In this document: piece by piece, positions 46,025 through 54,747 of the stretch
Layout: the number at the start of each line of letters is the position of its first letter
Position numbering within the stretch: position 1 is the stretch's first letter
Source of the DNA: Methylobacterium soli
GTDB lineage: Bacteria; Pseudomonadota; Alphaproteobacteria; Rhizobiales; Beijerinckiaceae
Assembly: GCF_008806385.1 (NCBI RefSeq)
Contig: NZ_VZZK01000004.1
Span: forward strand, 26,201-90,200
Direction: 5' to 3'
DNA: 64,000 nt
Notes under the pieces: model-generated
The model's database searches: none
Told to the model about the DNA's origin: nothing
The model's input: the letters and a program-made list of their open reading frames with translations, nothing else
Position numbers and translations under genes: made by a program

Positions 46025-46243
46025 ATGGCCGGTGATACGCCCTCCGTCGCGGAGCTTTGCGCTCGTGCGAATGCAGCCATCGCGACCAGCCGCCGGCTGA
46101 AGGAGGAGATTGCAGCCTTGCTGGATGCCACACACGCCTACGCGGCGATGGCTTGCGCGAGGCTGGACCGTCCGCTCCACGGCCGTGCGGAGTCGATTGC
46201 TCAATCACCCGGCTCCGCCTCGGCCCAGCGAGCACCGTTGTGA
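46025..46243 (+). CDS. Small helical hypothetical protein
   Basis: A 72-residue protein: MAGDTPSVAELCARANAAIA, then TSRRLKEEIAALLDATHAYA and a Ser/Pro-rich tail. GGAG lies eight bases before the ATG. Its stop overlaps the GTG start of the next small gene by four bases, which supports both as real and co-translated. No family is recognised. Confidence 0.55.
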   Translation: MAGDTPSVAELCARANAAIATSRRLKEEIAALLDATHAYAAMACARLDRPLHGRAESIAQSPGSASAQRAPL

Positions 46244-46452
46244 CGGTCTTCAACGTTGAAACGTCCCTCGACACCGCAATCCAGGCCGTGGCCGAAGCTG
46301 AGCAGCGTCAGGCGGGGCATGTCGGTCGCATGACTGAGATGAGCGGCGAGGAACAGGCGCGGGCCCGACACGGGTTAGTAGAGATCGAGCACACGCTCGT
46401 GCTGGCGCGTGCCCATCTTTCGCTCCTGCGCAGCCTCGGGACAGAGGCATGA
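46240..46452 (+). CDS. Small coiled-coil hypothetical protein
   Basis: A 70-residue charged helical protein (ETSLDTAIQAVAEAEQRQAG, GLVEIEHTLVLARAHLSLLR). The GTG start overlaps the preceding stop (GTGA). Like the proteins at 41268 and 48984 it is a short amphipathic two-helix protein. The DUF6894 gene follows after 13 bases, suggesting a three-gene operon. Confidence 0.55.
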   Translation: MTVFNVETSLDTAIQAVAEAEQRQAGHVGRMTEMSGEEQARARHGLVEIEHTLVLARAHLSLLRSLGTEA

Positions 46453-46465
46453 AGAAGAAGAACTA

Positions 46466-46879
46466 ATGACCGTCTACCATTTCCATCTTCGCACCGCGCA
46501 TGGCCTGGAACGTGACGAGATCGGCCTGATCTGCCCGAACCTGGAGGAGGCCTATCTCGACGCTTGCGCCAGCATTCCGAAGCTCGCTGTGGATCTGATC
46601 GAGCAAGGGTACGATCCGAGCGCCTGCATTTTCGAAATCTACGACGGGGCCGATCAGCTCCTGATGGAAGTGCCTTTCTTGGAGCGGATCAAACGGGTGC
46701 AGAAGCCGCCTCGCCAAGAGCCGCTGGCCATCTCGCGGGAGACACAGGCGCTGTTCGACCGGCTCGATCTGCTGAGACTGTCGATCCAGGACGAGACGGC
46801 GAAGCTGCGGGCCAACCTCGCACAAGCGCACGAGGAAACGGCGAATATCCGAGCGCGAGCCAAGCAGCACGTTCCGTAA
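46466..46879 (+). CDS. DUF6894 domain protein
   Basis: A 137-residue protein whose N-terminal half fits DUF6894 (MTVYHFHLRTAHGLERDEIG, NLEEAYLDACASIPKLA), a family of unknown function frequent in Rhizobiales. The C-terminal half is a helix-rich coiled coil (LRLSIQDETAKLRANLAQAH). It closes the small operon begun at 46025. The IS30 copy begins about 75 bp after its stop. Confidence 0.7.
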   Translation: MTVYHFHLRTAHGLERDEIGLICPNLEEAYLDACASIPKLAVDLIEQGYDPSACIFEIYDGADQLLMEVPFLERIKRVQKPPRQEPLAISRETQALFDRLDLLRLSIQDETAKLRANLAQAHEETANIRARAKQHVP

Positions 46880-46951
46880 TGCCCACCCAACGAACCGCGC
46901 CACCCGTCGTAGCTCCTCAGTGGCTGCGCTGGGATCGCGGTTCACTGGGTG

Positions 46952-48399
46952 GATTCCAGTGGTCGTCGCAACGGCTTGGTGGAGGGCGGTTGCGATGGCG
47001 GGTCGGCGGCGTTCGGATCGGGCTCTTCGGGATAAGTTGCGGTCACCGGGTCGCCCCGGGGTAGCCTCGCGGGAGAAGCGACGGCGGTTCTGGGCGTTCA
47101 TCGCCGAAGGACTGTCGAGCGAGGATGCAGCGATGAAGGTCGAGGTATCACAACCGGTCGGCTCGCGGTGGTTCCGGGTGTCGGGCGGGCTGGCGCCATC
47201 GCATCTCGCGCGCTCGTCAAAGCCACTTTCGGAGCGTTACCTCAGCTTTGCAGAACGGGAAGAGATCGCGCTGCTTCGCGCGCAGGGGGCTGGGGTGCGG
47301 GAGATGGCGCGCCATCTCGGACGGGCGGCCTCGACGATCTCGCGAGAGCTGAGGCGGAACGCCGCGACGCGTGGCGGCAACCTGGACTATCGGGCGACCA
47401 CGGCACAGTGGCACGCGGAGCGTGCGGCGCGTCGACCAAAGCCCGCGAAGCTGGCGTCGCATGCGCCCTTGCGGTCCTATGTGCAGGAGCGTCTTTCCGG
47501 TCTCGTCACTCGCCCGGATGGGGGAGAGGTGAACGGGCCGGCGGTGCCCTGGAAGGGACGGCGCCATGGGCCGCGCCAGCATCGGCGATGGGCCAGGGCC
47601 TGGAGCCCAGAGCAGATCGCCGCCCGGCGTCAGTTGGACTACCCGGATGATGAGAGCATGCGCATCAGCCACGAGGCAATCTACCAGGCGCTCTACGTGC
47701 AGGGCCGGGGTGCGCTCAAGCGCGAGTTGACGCAGTGCCTGCGGACAGGACGGGCTCTGCGGGTGCCCCGAGCGCGTGCGCAATCGGGCGGTAAGTCGTT
47801 TGTGACCCCGGAGGTCCTGATCAGCGAACGTCCGGCCGAGGCGGAGGACCGGGCTGTTCCGGGGCATTGGGAGGGCGATCTGATCCTGGGGCTGAACAGC
47901 TCCGCCATCGGCACCCTGGTGGAGCGGACGACGCGGTTCACGATGCTGCTGCACCTGCCGCCGATGGAGGGGCACGGGACGCAGCCTCGCGCGAAGAACG
48001 GGCCAGCGCTTGCTGGCCATGGCGCCGAGGCGGTCCGCGATGCGATCACCCGCACGATCACCACCTTACCCGAGCAGGTGCGACGCTCGCTGACATGGGA
48101 CCAAGGGGCCGAGATGGCGCAGCACGCACGGCTGCGCATCGATGCAGGCCTGAAGGTCTACTTTTGCGATCCGCACTCTCCCTGGCAGAGGGGCACGAAT
48201 GAGAACACCAACGGGCTCCTGCGACAGTACTTCCCGAAGGGGACGAACCTGGGCGCCTACGACATTGAGGAGCTTGCCGCCGTGGCCGCGGCTCTGAACG
48301 GCAGACCACGCAAGACGCTCGGATGGCGAACGCCCGCCGAGGCGCTCGACGGTGTGCGCCGATCCGTTCATGGTGGTGTTGCGACGACCACTTGAGAAC
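46952..48399 (+). mobile_element. IS30-family insertion sequence
   Basis: The element is bounded by inverted repeats: AGTGGTCGTCGCAAC at 46958-46972 and its reverse complement at 48378-48392, with partial matching a few bases further outward. It encodes one transposase. I could not see a clean target-site duplication, so exact ends are uncertain by a few bases. On its right side it interrupts a minus-strand gene (48400-48599). Confidence 0.75.
46995..48395 (+). CDS. IS30-family transposase
   Basis: A 466-residue transposase. The N-terminal HTH region has LSFAEREEIALLRAQGAGVR and LGRAASTISRELRRN. The DDE catalytic residues are visible: Asp in PGHWEGDLILG, Asp in SLTWDQGAEMAQH, and Glu in SPWQRGTNENTNGLLRQYFP. 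It is intact and probably active. An in-frame start further upstream (46920) would lie outside the inverted repeat, so the ATG at 46995 is preferred. Confidence 0.92.
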   Translation: MAGRRRSDRALRDKLRSPGRPGVASREKRRRFWAFIAEGLSSEDAAMKVEVSQPVGSRWFRVSGGLAPSHLARSSKPLSERYLSFAEREEIALLRAQGAGVREMARHLGRAASTISRELRRNAATRGGNLDYRATTAQWHAERAARRPKPAKLASHAPLRSYVQERLSGLVTRPDGGEVNGPAVPWKGRRHGPRQHRRWARAWSPEQIAARRQLDYPDDESMRISHEAIYQALYVQGRGALKRELTQCLRTGRALRVPRARAQSGGKSFVTPEVLISERPAEAEDRAVPGHWEGDLILGLNSSAIGTLVERTTRFTMLLHLPPMEGHGTQPRAKNGPALAGHGAEAVRDAITRTITTLPEQVRRSLTWDQGAEMAQHARLRIDAGLKVYFCDPHSPWQRGTNENTNGLLRQYFPKGTNLGAYDIEELAAVAAALNGRPRKTLGWRTPAEALDGVRRSVHGGVATTT

Positions 48400-48599
48400 A
48401 AGCTGCCATTCCTGATCGCTCGCAGGAACAGCTCTGCACATTTCGATGCGCAGGCTTCCGCTCGTGCCCTTGTGTTGAAGGCTTCAGCGGCGCGGATGGC
48501 CCCATCTGGTCCGAGACAGACTGCTAACCAGGGCAACCCGAAGGCTGGGGGATCGTAGACGACGAACGTGTAGTGGCCGTCGCTCTCTCGGCTAGGCAT
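48400..48599 (-). pseudogene. Hypothetical protein, 3' end lost to IS30
   Basis: From the ATG at 48599 the frame reads MPSRESDGHYTFVVYDPPAF, then LPWLAVCLGPDGAIRAAEAF and a helix CASKCAELFLRAIRNGSLFS before running into the IS30 end at about 48399. Beyond that the frame continues only through IS sequence. The remaining 66 residues have gene-like composition but match no family I know. Confidence 0.5.
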
Positions 48600-48980
48600 C
48601 CAGCCCCTCCTTCCTGGATGAAGGCCGGGACCGTACCGCCTGACGCAGTCAGTGACCAGCAGGGGGTTAACCCATGTTGTTTCCGTGCGGTCCGTCAGTG
48701 TGGACGGACCCGCCTTCCTCAGCCATCCTGAGGCATGCCGGCAGCGATCCCTGGACACAGTCTCCGCAAGCATAGCAACCGCCCGCGCATCCTCCCGCAC
48801 AGGCAGTTTTTCTATACCTAATGTGCGAGGCGCCGCGCGGTCGGAACGAGCACTTCCGGAGACTTCAAAAAGGGCCTTAATCGCGTTCCATAATCGAACT
48901 TACGCGACGGGAAACGGGCACGTTACGCAAATTGCGCGGCCTCGGACGCGCGTGGGACACAGGCCCAAAAGGGCGCTAGG
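48600..48980. other. Intergenic stretch with no supported gene
   Basis: About 380 bp without a recognisable gene. It includes GCGTTCCATAATCGAAC near 48883-48899, a relative of the repeat-R end motif, and a T-rich patch near 48807. Confidence 0.4.
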
Positions 48981-48983
48981 TTC

Positions 48984-49223
48984 ATGTCTATGATTAACCT
49001 AGAGCAAGAGAACGACCATCTTGCCCAAGTGGACCAGCACATTGCCGAGGGCGACCTGCGCGTGACGGAGCAGATTGCTCTGATCGAGCGCATGACTAAG
49101 GACGGACAGGACACGGCCAGTGCAACGGAGCTCCTGCGGGCGCTTAAAGAGATGTTGGAGCAGTGGCGCTGGCACCGTCACCTTATTCTCGACAGGATCG
49201 CGCAACTCACGGCGGAACCATGA
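48984..49223 (+). CDS. Small coiled-coil hypothetical protein
   Basis: A 79-residue charged helical protein (MINLEQENDHLAQVDQHIAE, QIALIERMTKDGQDTASATE, LLRALKEMLEQWRWHRHLIL) that would form an antiparallel helical hairpin. The ELL..LK..LE pattern is similar in kind to the proteins at 41268 and 46240. It stands alone, about 300 bp before the convergent PHB depolymerase gene. Confidence 0.6.
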   Translation: MSMINLEQENDHLAQVDQHIAEGDLRVTEQIALIERMTKDGQDTASATELLRALKEMLEQWRWHRHLILDRIAQLTAEP

Positions 49224-49408
49224 GGCGTTCAGTCTCATAAGTTCGCTTACGCGAGTCGGGCGGCTCCATAACACTCGATCTCAGAACGGCGCTGCTCGCG
49301 GGGGCTGCCAAGCATGTTGCGTCGCAAGTGTGCTTCCAGCGTCGCTGATTGATGCCAGGAATTCGTTTCAGCGGCCCCTCGGACGCCCGTGCTTGAGAGG
49401 AACCCAGG

Positions 49409-49439
49409 ATGGGCCGGTCCCGCAAAGAGGCCGGCCCAT
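49409..49439. terminator. Hairpin between convergent genes
   Basis: ATGGGCCGGTCC and GGCCGGCCCAT form an 11-12 bp GC-rich stem with a loop of about eight bases, with no T-run. It lies between the small gene ending at 49223 and the PHB depolymerase gene ending at 49527, where a bidirectional terminator would be expected. Confidence 0.45.
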
Positions 49440-49526
49440 ACTTCCGTTGTTGGAGAGGGGTAGAAATCCTTGTCGGCCATCCCGCATCCTTGGCCGGAGC
49501 CGAGGACCTCAAACTTCCTCGGAAGC

Positions 49527-50792
49527 TCAGTGTCGGGTCGTGCCGCTCGCGCTTGCGTGAGCCATGAAGAAGCGCACCATCTCACGGCTCGCATCGGGGC
49601 CGCGTGGGTCCGTGTAGCTGCCATTTGTACTCCCACCGGACCAAGCGTGTCCGGCCCCATGCAGAACCCACTGCTCCAACACCTCTCGACCAGAATCATC
49701 GGACTGGATGGTGCGGGTGTAGCTCATTCCACCGGGGCTCTCCCCCTGCGTAACGATCTTGCTCGACGTTGCCTCGGGCATGGCCTGAGCGATGACTCGA
49801 TCGCCGTTGACCGGGTTGACGGTGCGGTCGGCATCACCGTGGAAGACGATGGTCGGAACCGAGGTGCGCGTTCCTCGTGGCTGAACCGTCGCGGCTCCGT
49901 TCATAGCAGCGAAGGCGGATGGCATGTCCTTGGCCGCGCCGCAGGGGAGACCGGAATGGACACCGACTGCCGCGAACACGTCAGGATAGGTCGCCGCCAT
50001 GATGGCAGCTGCCGCGCCGCCGGCGGACAGTCCCGCGGCGTAGACCCGCGTCGGATCGGCTGAGAACTCCCGGACGACCTCACGTGCGATGCCCGCGATC
50101 AGCGAGGGCTCGCCTCTCTCTCGCTGCTGATCAGAAGCGTTGAACCAGTTCCAGCACTTCTGCATGTTGGCCGATTGCGGCTGGCCCGGATAGGCCACCA
50201 GGAAGGTCTGCTCCTCGGCAAGCTCGTTCATCCGCGTCCCGGCAGCGAAGTCATCGGGGGACTGGGTGCAGCCGTGCAGCATGACGACGACAGGAAGCGC
50301 CTGGCCCGTATAGCCGCTCGGGACGTAGACCTTGTAGGTCCGGCTGCCAGCGTCGTTGGAGAAGCTCCGCTCCTCGTACCGGGCGCCGTCTGGCACCGGG
50401 ACCGGCGCACGTCGCAGCGATCCGAGACCTTCGCCAAGGTCGGGCATCGAGCCCATCTTGGGAAAGCGCTCGCGCAAGGATCGTAGTGTCTCTGACAGGC
50501 TCGGGCGTGCGGAGGTCGCCTTCTCTTCGGTCGGAGCCGCGCCGGTTGCGCCCTTCCCGAAGCCCGGGGCCGTCCAGGCTCCTCCCGGAGTCGAGGGCGC
50601 TACCATGTCGATGGTCGGCCATGGTCGCGCAGCGCGGGCCCCGGTGCGAGCCGGCTCCTGTTCCGTGGCCGCTTGCGGTTTGGCAGCTACCGGGCGTCCC
50701 TGAAGCAGCGCCATGGCCTCAGTGAGCTGGCCGGCTCGGGTGAGACGGGTCACCTCACCCATGTCGATGGCGGAGAATGCGTTCATGGTCAT
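49527..50792 (-). CDS. PHB-depolymerase-type esterase with N-terminal extension
   Basis: A 421-residue member of the short-chain PHA depolymerase/LpqC group. About 140 residues precede the hydrolase domain: a short helix (MGEVTRLTRAGQLTEAMALL) and a Pro/Ala-rich linker, with no signal peptide. The domain has HGCTQSPDDFAAGTRM, nucleophile in GLSAGG, HGDADRTVNPVNG and GHAWSGG, so the triad is intact. It is probably an intracellular PHA-granule enzyme; the AML-LQG helix resembles the phasin-like or granule-targeting N-termini of this family. It lies 72 bp downstream of an RHH regulator on the same strand. Confidence 0.87.
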   Translation of the reverse strand: MTMNAFSAIDMGEVTRLTRAGQLTEAMALLQGRPVAAKPQAATEQEPARTGARAARPWPTIDMVAPSTPGGAWTAPGFGKGATGAAPTEEKATSARPSLSETLRSLRERFPKMGSMPDLGEGLGSLRRAPVPVPDGARYEERSFSNDAGSRTYKVYVPSGYTGQALPVVVMLHGCTQSPDDFAAGTRMNELAEEQTFLVAYPGQPQSANMQKCWNWFNASDQQRERGEPSLIAGIAREVVREFSADPTRVYAAGLSAGGAAAAIMAATYPDVFAAVGVHSGLPCGAAKDMPSAFAAMNGAATVQPRGTRTSVPTIVFHGDADRTVNPVNGDRVIAQAMPEATSSKIVTQGESPGGMSYTRTIQSDDSGREVLEQWVLHGAGHAWSGGSTNGSYTDPRGPDASREMVRFFMAHASASGTTRH

Positions 50793-50864
50793 GATCCTGG
50801 ATGAGGTGGACGAGCCGGTGCAGGCGGGGCTGGCCCTCGCCGCGGATAAGGTTCAGATGAGAGA

Positions 50865-51284
50865 TCAGGCGGTACGGTCGGCCAACGCCGCCTTGACCGC
50901 CGGGCTGGCGTGGAAGGCGCCGAGCACCTGCACTGAGGCAATGCCTGCCCGGGCCAGTTCCGGCGTGACGTCGGACGCGATAGAGGCGAGGCCGAGGACC
51001 TGAATGTGGAGCGGGGTGGCAGCGTCCCTTGCTGCTTCCAGATCCTGCCGGGTGTAGTGCGAGAGGCCAAGGCTGAGCTGCTTGCGGGCCACCGATTGCT
51101 TCACGGCGTCGCTCTGGCGTTCGAGCTGGTTGCGCACGGCCGTTCGAATGAAGTCGGCGCGGTTGGCGTAGAAGCCGTCGCGAACAAGCAGGTCGATATG
51201 CCCGAGATCGACGAAGCCGAGGTTGATCGTCAGCTTCTCACTGTCAGGCGATTTGGGCCGAAGCTCCCGCACATTACCCGCCAC
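50865..51284 (-). CDS. CopG/ribbon-helix-helix family regulator
   Basis: A 139-residue DNA-binding protein. EKLTINLGFVDLGHIDLLVR gives the RHH strand and first helix, and FYANRADFIRTAVRNQLERQ the second helix. The C-terminal half (HIQVLGLASIASDVTPELAR) is a compact extra domain, perhaps for oligomerisation. Placed just upstream of the PHB depolymerase gene, it probably controls that gene and itself. Confidence 0.8.
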   Translation of the reverse strand: MAGNVRELRPKSPDSEKLTINLGFVDLGHIDLLVRDGFYANRADFIRTAVRNQLERQSDAVKQSVARKQLSLGLSHYTRQDLEAARDAATPLHIQVLGLASIASDVTPELARAGIASVQVLGAFHASPAVKAALADRTA

Positions 51285-51421
51285 CTCTTAGACCTCCTCA
51301 GACCATCCGGATGGATGGTCTAGAGATGGCTATGGGATGCAGGTCGACAAGGGCGGGCTAACGTTTTTGCCAGGAGGTTCTCGAGACAGGGGCACACGAG
51401 GGTGCAGGACCATCGGTCGGC

Positions 51422-52285
51422 TTAGGAGGTGACGCTGACCTCGACGGTCATGCCTTGGGGTGCGTCGGCTGGGCCGCTGAAGCTACCCATCACCGGCATG
51501 GCTTGGCGGACGTCGCGCACGACAGCGACGGGGATCAGGTTCGCGCCGCCCACGCTGCGGTTGGTCGGGTCGAAGGTGATCCAGCCCGCGCCCAGCAGGT
51601 AGACTTCGGCCCAGGCGTGGGTGGACCCTGCGCCGGAGGAGCCGACAAGCGCTTGCGCTGGGTCGTAAAGGTACCCAGAGACGATCCGCGCGCCGAAACC
51701 GAGGCTACGAACCGCCTCAACAAAGAGGGTCGCGAGGTCCCGACAGGACCCTTGGCCCAGCGCAAGGGTTCGGCTCGGCGCCTGCGTGCCCTCATTCTCT
51801 CTGGCTTCATAGCCGATCCCGCCTGCGACGCCGGCGTTGAGATCCTTGAGGAGGGACAGGGTGTCGGTCGGATAGCCCGCGACAAACCCCTGTGCCCAGT
51901 TCTGGAGGCGCGCGTTCTCGTCGGGATACTGCCGAGCCGTGAGCGCGCCGAGATCCGTCCACTCGTCGTCGGAATACCGGAAGGGAAACGAAGCCGCTGA
52001 CGCGGAGATGTCGAACACCGGATAGGCCACAGCACTGAGCTCAACCCGCGCGACGCTGTCGATGACGAGCGTAGGGGCTGGTGCCTGAAACGTGGCTGTT
52101 GCCACAGCATTTCCGGCAACGTCGTAGGCCCAGGTCACAGTCGCGGAGGGTGTCACGGTGAGGTCGGTTGAGACGAGGCGGACGTCACGCAACTCACGGG
52201 GCTGCAGCAGGAGCCGATGCGGTCCGAAGCTTACGGGCTGCCGGTAGCGGTAGGTCGTCCGATGGTGGATGCGCAGATTGACCAA
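51422..52285 (-). CDS. Transglutaminase-like cysteine protease family protein
   Basis: A 287-residue protein with the usual two-part layout: an N-terminal beta domain ([32 protein letters not shown]) and a C-terminal transglutaminase core. The catalytic triad is intact: Cys181 ([12 protein letters not shown]), His223 (THAWAEVYL) and Asp239 (FDPTN). Bacterial members act as proteases or amidases rather than as crosslinking enzymes. No secretion signal is present. No partner kinase or alpha-E protein gene, common neighbours of this family, is adjacent. Confidence 0.9.
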   Translation of the reverse strand: MVNLRIHHRTTYRYRQPVSFGPHRLLLQPRELRDVRLVSTDLTVTPSATVTWAYDVAGNAVATATFQAPAPTLVIDSVARVELSAVAYPVFDISASAASFPFRYSDDEWTDLGALTARQYPDENARLQNWAQGFVAGYPTDTLSLLKDLNAGVAGGIGYEARENEGTQAPSRTLALGQGSCRDLATLFVEAVRSLGFGARIVSGYLYDPAQALVGSSGAGSTHAWAEVYLLGAGWITFDPTNRSVGGANLIPVAVVRDVRQAMPVMGSFSGPADAPQGMTVEVSVTS

Positions 52286-52699
52286 TGAATGCTCCCGCAG
52301 GGTTACTCAGGCTTCCCCCGCCGGCGCGGCCATTCTTCTAAAGTTGGATTGGCGTGCACCTCCGACGCCGGTTGGTGCGGTAAGCCGTCGATCACTAACC
52401 CAACGCTTGGAAGTGCAGCTGACGGTCCACAGTGAGGGTCCAGAGCGGCTCCGCAAAGTGTCCCGGGAGCTCGGAAAGAAATCCTGTTGAGACGCGGAAA
52501 GTTTCTCACGCGGATGTCCCGCCGGGAAATACCGTCGATGGACACCTCAATCCCAATCGGCTGCTCAGCTGTCAAACGCCGCTCTTGCCCTGTTGATCGG
52601 GGCCAGGAGGAGACGCAGGCTAGCAGCCATATGGTCACGGCCGTTGAACTCGCGGGTCAGGCCGCAGGTTGACCACTATTGATGTGAAGGACTGACCAA
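52286..52699. other. Intergenic stretch with no supported gene
   Basis: About 410 bp without a recognisable gene on either strand. One minus-strand frame (52303-52638) is open but its translation shows no domain. Confidence 0.45.
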
Positions 52700-53053
52700 G
52701 TGTTTCGATCCGAAGATCACCCCTCACCGGGAAATATTCCTGCTCATGCGCCGCCGCCTTCTGACAAGCCGACTACGGCCATGTTGAAGGCTGACATCGA
52801 TAGCGGAAGCACTGGTGACAAGGTCGTGCACTACGATCCTGGCCTGTCGCAACTCGGCACAGATGACGAAGCTGCCGGTCACTCCCCCTCGCACGAACGC
52901 ATTGCCCTGGCGCGGAAGACTGAGGCAGCCTCTGACCGCGTCCGCAAGATTGGTAACCCACAAGGTCGCCAATCGTGGGTGCTGCCAGGCTTCGTGGGCT
53001 TTATCGTCGCCGTTCCGCTGATCGTTGGCAGCGCGCTATGGCTGGCTCCGTGA
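52700..53053 (+). CDS. Hypothetical protein with C-terminal membrane helix
   Basis: A 117-residue protein from GTG 52700 (or 90 residues from ATG 52781, where MLKADIDSGSTGDKVVHYDP begins). The body is hydrophilic (LGTDDEAAGHSPSHERIALA), and a single C-terminal helix (LPGFVGFIVAVPLIVGSALW) would anchor it in the inner membrane with its N-terminus in the cytosol. It resembles small tail-anchored proteins of Methylobacteriaceae of unknown function. Confidence 0.6.
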   Translation: MFRSEDHPSPGNIPAHAPPPSDKPTTAMLKADIDSGSTGDKVVHYDPGLSQLGTDDEAAGHSPSHERIALARKTEAASDRVRKIGNPQGRQSWVLPGFVGFIVAVPLIVGSALWLAP

Positions 53054-53209
53054 TGAGTCCACGGCGGGGTTGATCCCGTTCCAATGGGGCCTACGACATC
53101 GGCGGTTTCGCTCTGGTAGGTGTTAGATTGAGTGTATGACTGTCCGAAAATCCCGCTGCGCCGTTCCGCTTGCCTCCTTCGCCCTTAGCTTCCAACGCGG
53201 GAGCGTTTG

Positions 53210-53416
53210 ATGGATACCGACCGGGCGACCGAGCCGGCTGTGATCCGCGGGGACCGGTACCGGTTGCTGGTCGAGAGCATCGTCGACTACGCCATCTACA
53301 TGCTTGACGCCCAAGGGAACGTCACGAGCTGGAACCGGGGAGCGCAGCGCTTCAAGGGCTACACCGACACAGAGATCATCGGACAGCACTTCTCGCGCTT
53401 CTACACGGAGGAGTGA
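53210..53416 (+). pseudogene. PAS-domain sensor gene, truncated
   Basis: The frame gives a clean N-terminus of a PAS protein: RYRLLVESIVDYAIYMLDAQ, then GNVTSWNRGAQRFKGYTDTE and IIGQHFSRFYTEE, where intact relatives continue into the rest of the PAS domain and a histidine kinase. Here a TGA follows immediately, and foreign sequence begins (about 53417-53511, unrelated to PAS, then an IS3-family element from about 53512). GGGAG six bases upstream supports the ATG at 53210. The rest of the kinase is not found on the other side of the IS. Confidence 0.7.
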
Positions 53417-53563
53417 TCCGCCCCCACAGGAGTGGTCCGCCCTTTAGTATGGCTTTTGAGCCTGTGGAGTTGACCCGATTTGTGGTCCACCACCTATGCA
53501 AGTTCTCGGGCTGTGTGAGGGTCCCCCGGATCTTGGTCCGGCCGGAAGGTGAGCTTCCGGGTC

Positions 53564-54373
53564 TCATTCGGCGGCCTGCAGGGCCGCCGCCAGGGCGAAT
53601 TCCTGGGGCGTTCGCCACCCCAGGGCTGTGTGAGGACGGCTCTCGTTGTAGTGCCGCCGCCACGTCTCGATCTTGCTCCGCGCGTCGGCCAACGACAAGA
53701 ACCAGTTCGCGTTCAGGCACTCGTCGCGCAGGCGGCCGTTGAACGACTCGACCAGCGCGTTGTCGGTCGGCTTGCCAGGGCGCGAGAAGTCCAACGTGAC
53801 GCCGTTCTCGTAAGCCCAGCGGTCGAGTGCTTTCGAGACGAACTCAGGGCCGTTGTCGACCTGAATCGCGCACGGTGCTCCGCGCAGCAGTGCCAAGCGG
53901 CCGACGACAGCCACGACCTGCTCGCCTTTGATGCCTTGGTCGACCTCGATCGCCAGAGCCTCGCGCGTGAACACATCGACGACCGTCAGGGTGCGCAGCC
54001 GGCGACCGTCGAACAGCGCGTCGGAGACGAAGTCCATCGACCAACGCTCGTTCGGCCGGAGTGCCGCAGGCTGACGCTCACGGTGTGCCCCGCTGACGTG
54101 CCGGCGCGGCCGCTTGAGCCGCAGACTCAGCCCCTCGTCCCGGTAGAGACGGTGAACCCTCTTATGGTTCACTCGCCAACCTTCCCGGCGCAGCAGGATG
54201 TAGATCCGGTAGTAGCCGTAGCGCACCCGGCTCTTGGCCAGATCGCAGATGCGCATCCGCAGCGGTGCCTGATCGGGCTTGGTCGAGCGGTAGCGGATGC
54301 CCGACCGACCGACGCCGAGCGCGACGCAGCTGCGCCGTTCGCTCACCCCGTGCGCCTCCTGAACCTGGTGCAC
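53564..54373 (-). CDS. IS3-family transposase OrfB (DDE integrase)
   Basis: A 269-residue integrase-type transposase, normally made as an OrfAB fusion. An HTH_21 region (RVNHKRVHRLYRDEGLSLRL) is followed by the rve core: Asp in RWSMDFVSDALFD, Asp in IQVDNGPEFVS and Glu in NALVESFNGRLRDECLN. The C-terminus HYNESRPHTALGWRTPQEF is typical. It appears intact. Translation probably begins in OrfA, with a -1 frameshift near 54403-54409 giving the fusion. Confidence 0.9.
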   Translation of the reverse strand: MHQVQEAHGVSERRSCVALGVGRSGIRYRSTKPDQAPLRMRICDLAKSRVRYGYYRIYILLRREGWRVNHKRVHRLYRDEGLSLRLKRPRRHVSGAHRERQPAALRPNERWSMDFVSDALFDGRRLRTLTVVDVFTREALAIEVDQGIKGEQVVAVVGRLALLRGAPCAIQVDNGPEFVSKALDRWAYENGVTLDFSRPGKPTDNALVESFNGRLRDECLNANWFLSLADARSKIETWRRHYNESRPHTALGWRTPQEFALAAALQAAE

Positions 54374-54396
54374 GAGCTCGCGTCGCCGAGCAGGCG

Positions 54397-54663
54397 TTAG
54401 AGCTTTTTTGCGAGCACGTCCTGCAGAATGTGCTTGTCGAGGCTCAGATCGGCAACGAGCTGCTTGAGCTTGCGGTTCTCGTCTTCGAGCTGCTTCAGCC
54501 GCCGCAGCTCGCCCGTCCCCAAGCCGCCGTAGAGCTTCTTCCAGCGGTAGAATGTCTGCTCGGAGATGCCCATCCGGCGCAGCACCTCCGCCACCGGTGT
54601 CCCAGTCTCGGCCTGCTTCAGCGCGAAGGCGATCTGCTCTTCGGTGAACCTGCTCTTCTTCAC
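54397..54663 (-). CDS. IS3-family transposase OrfA
   Basis: An 88-residue DNA-binding protein with HTH (FTEEQIAFALKQAETGTPVA, GISEQTFYRWKKLYGGL) and a leucine-zipper tail (LKQLEDENRKLKQLVADLSL). Its C-terminus ends LAKKL just after an A-rich slippery run; the -1 frame continues as LAKKALTPARRRELVH, in line with OrfAB fusion transposases. Confidence 0.9.
   Translation of the reverse strand: MKKSRFTEEQIAFALKQAETGTPVAEVLRRMGISEQTFYRWKKLYGGLGTGELRRLKQLEDENRKLKQLVADLSLDKHILQDVLAKKL
54403..54409 (-). other. Likely programmed -1 frameshift site
   Basis: On the minus strand this is an AAAAAAG slippery heptamer immediately before the orfA stop codon. A -1 shift there joins the OrfA frame to the OrfB frame, as is usual for IS3-family elements. 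Confidence 0.7.
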
Positions 54664-54747
54664 GGCTCCGCTCCTCCCGTCAGGGCCTCACAAAACCGGA
54701 AAACTCGCACTCACGCCGGACCAAAGCGATGGGGGGACGTCAGGTCA

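Larger units (their letters stand above)
53512..54747 (-). mobile_element. IS3-family (IS407-group-like) insertion sequence
   Basis: The element carries orfA and orfB on the minus strand between imperfect inverted repeats. The left end has GGTCCCCCGGATCTTGGTCC near 53520-53539; the right end, read as reverse complement, has CGTCCCCCCATCGCTTTGGT near 54721-54740. The right end continues outward as TGACCTGA, the same outer sequence as the IS3-type remnant at 17539. Ends are uncertain by a few bases. Confidence 0.75.
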
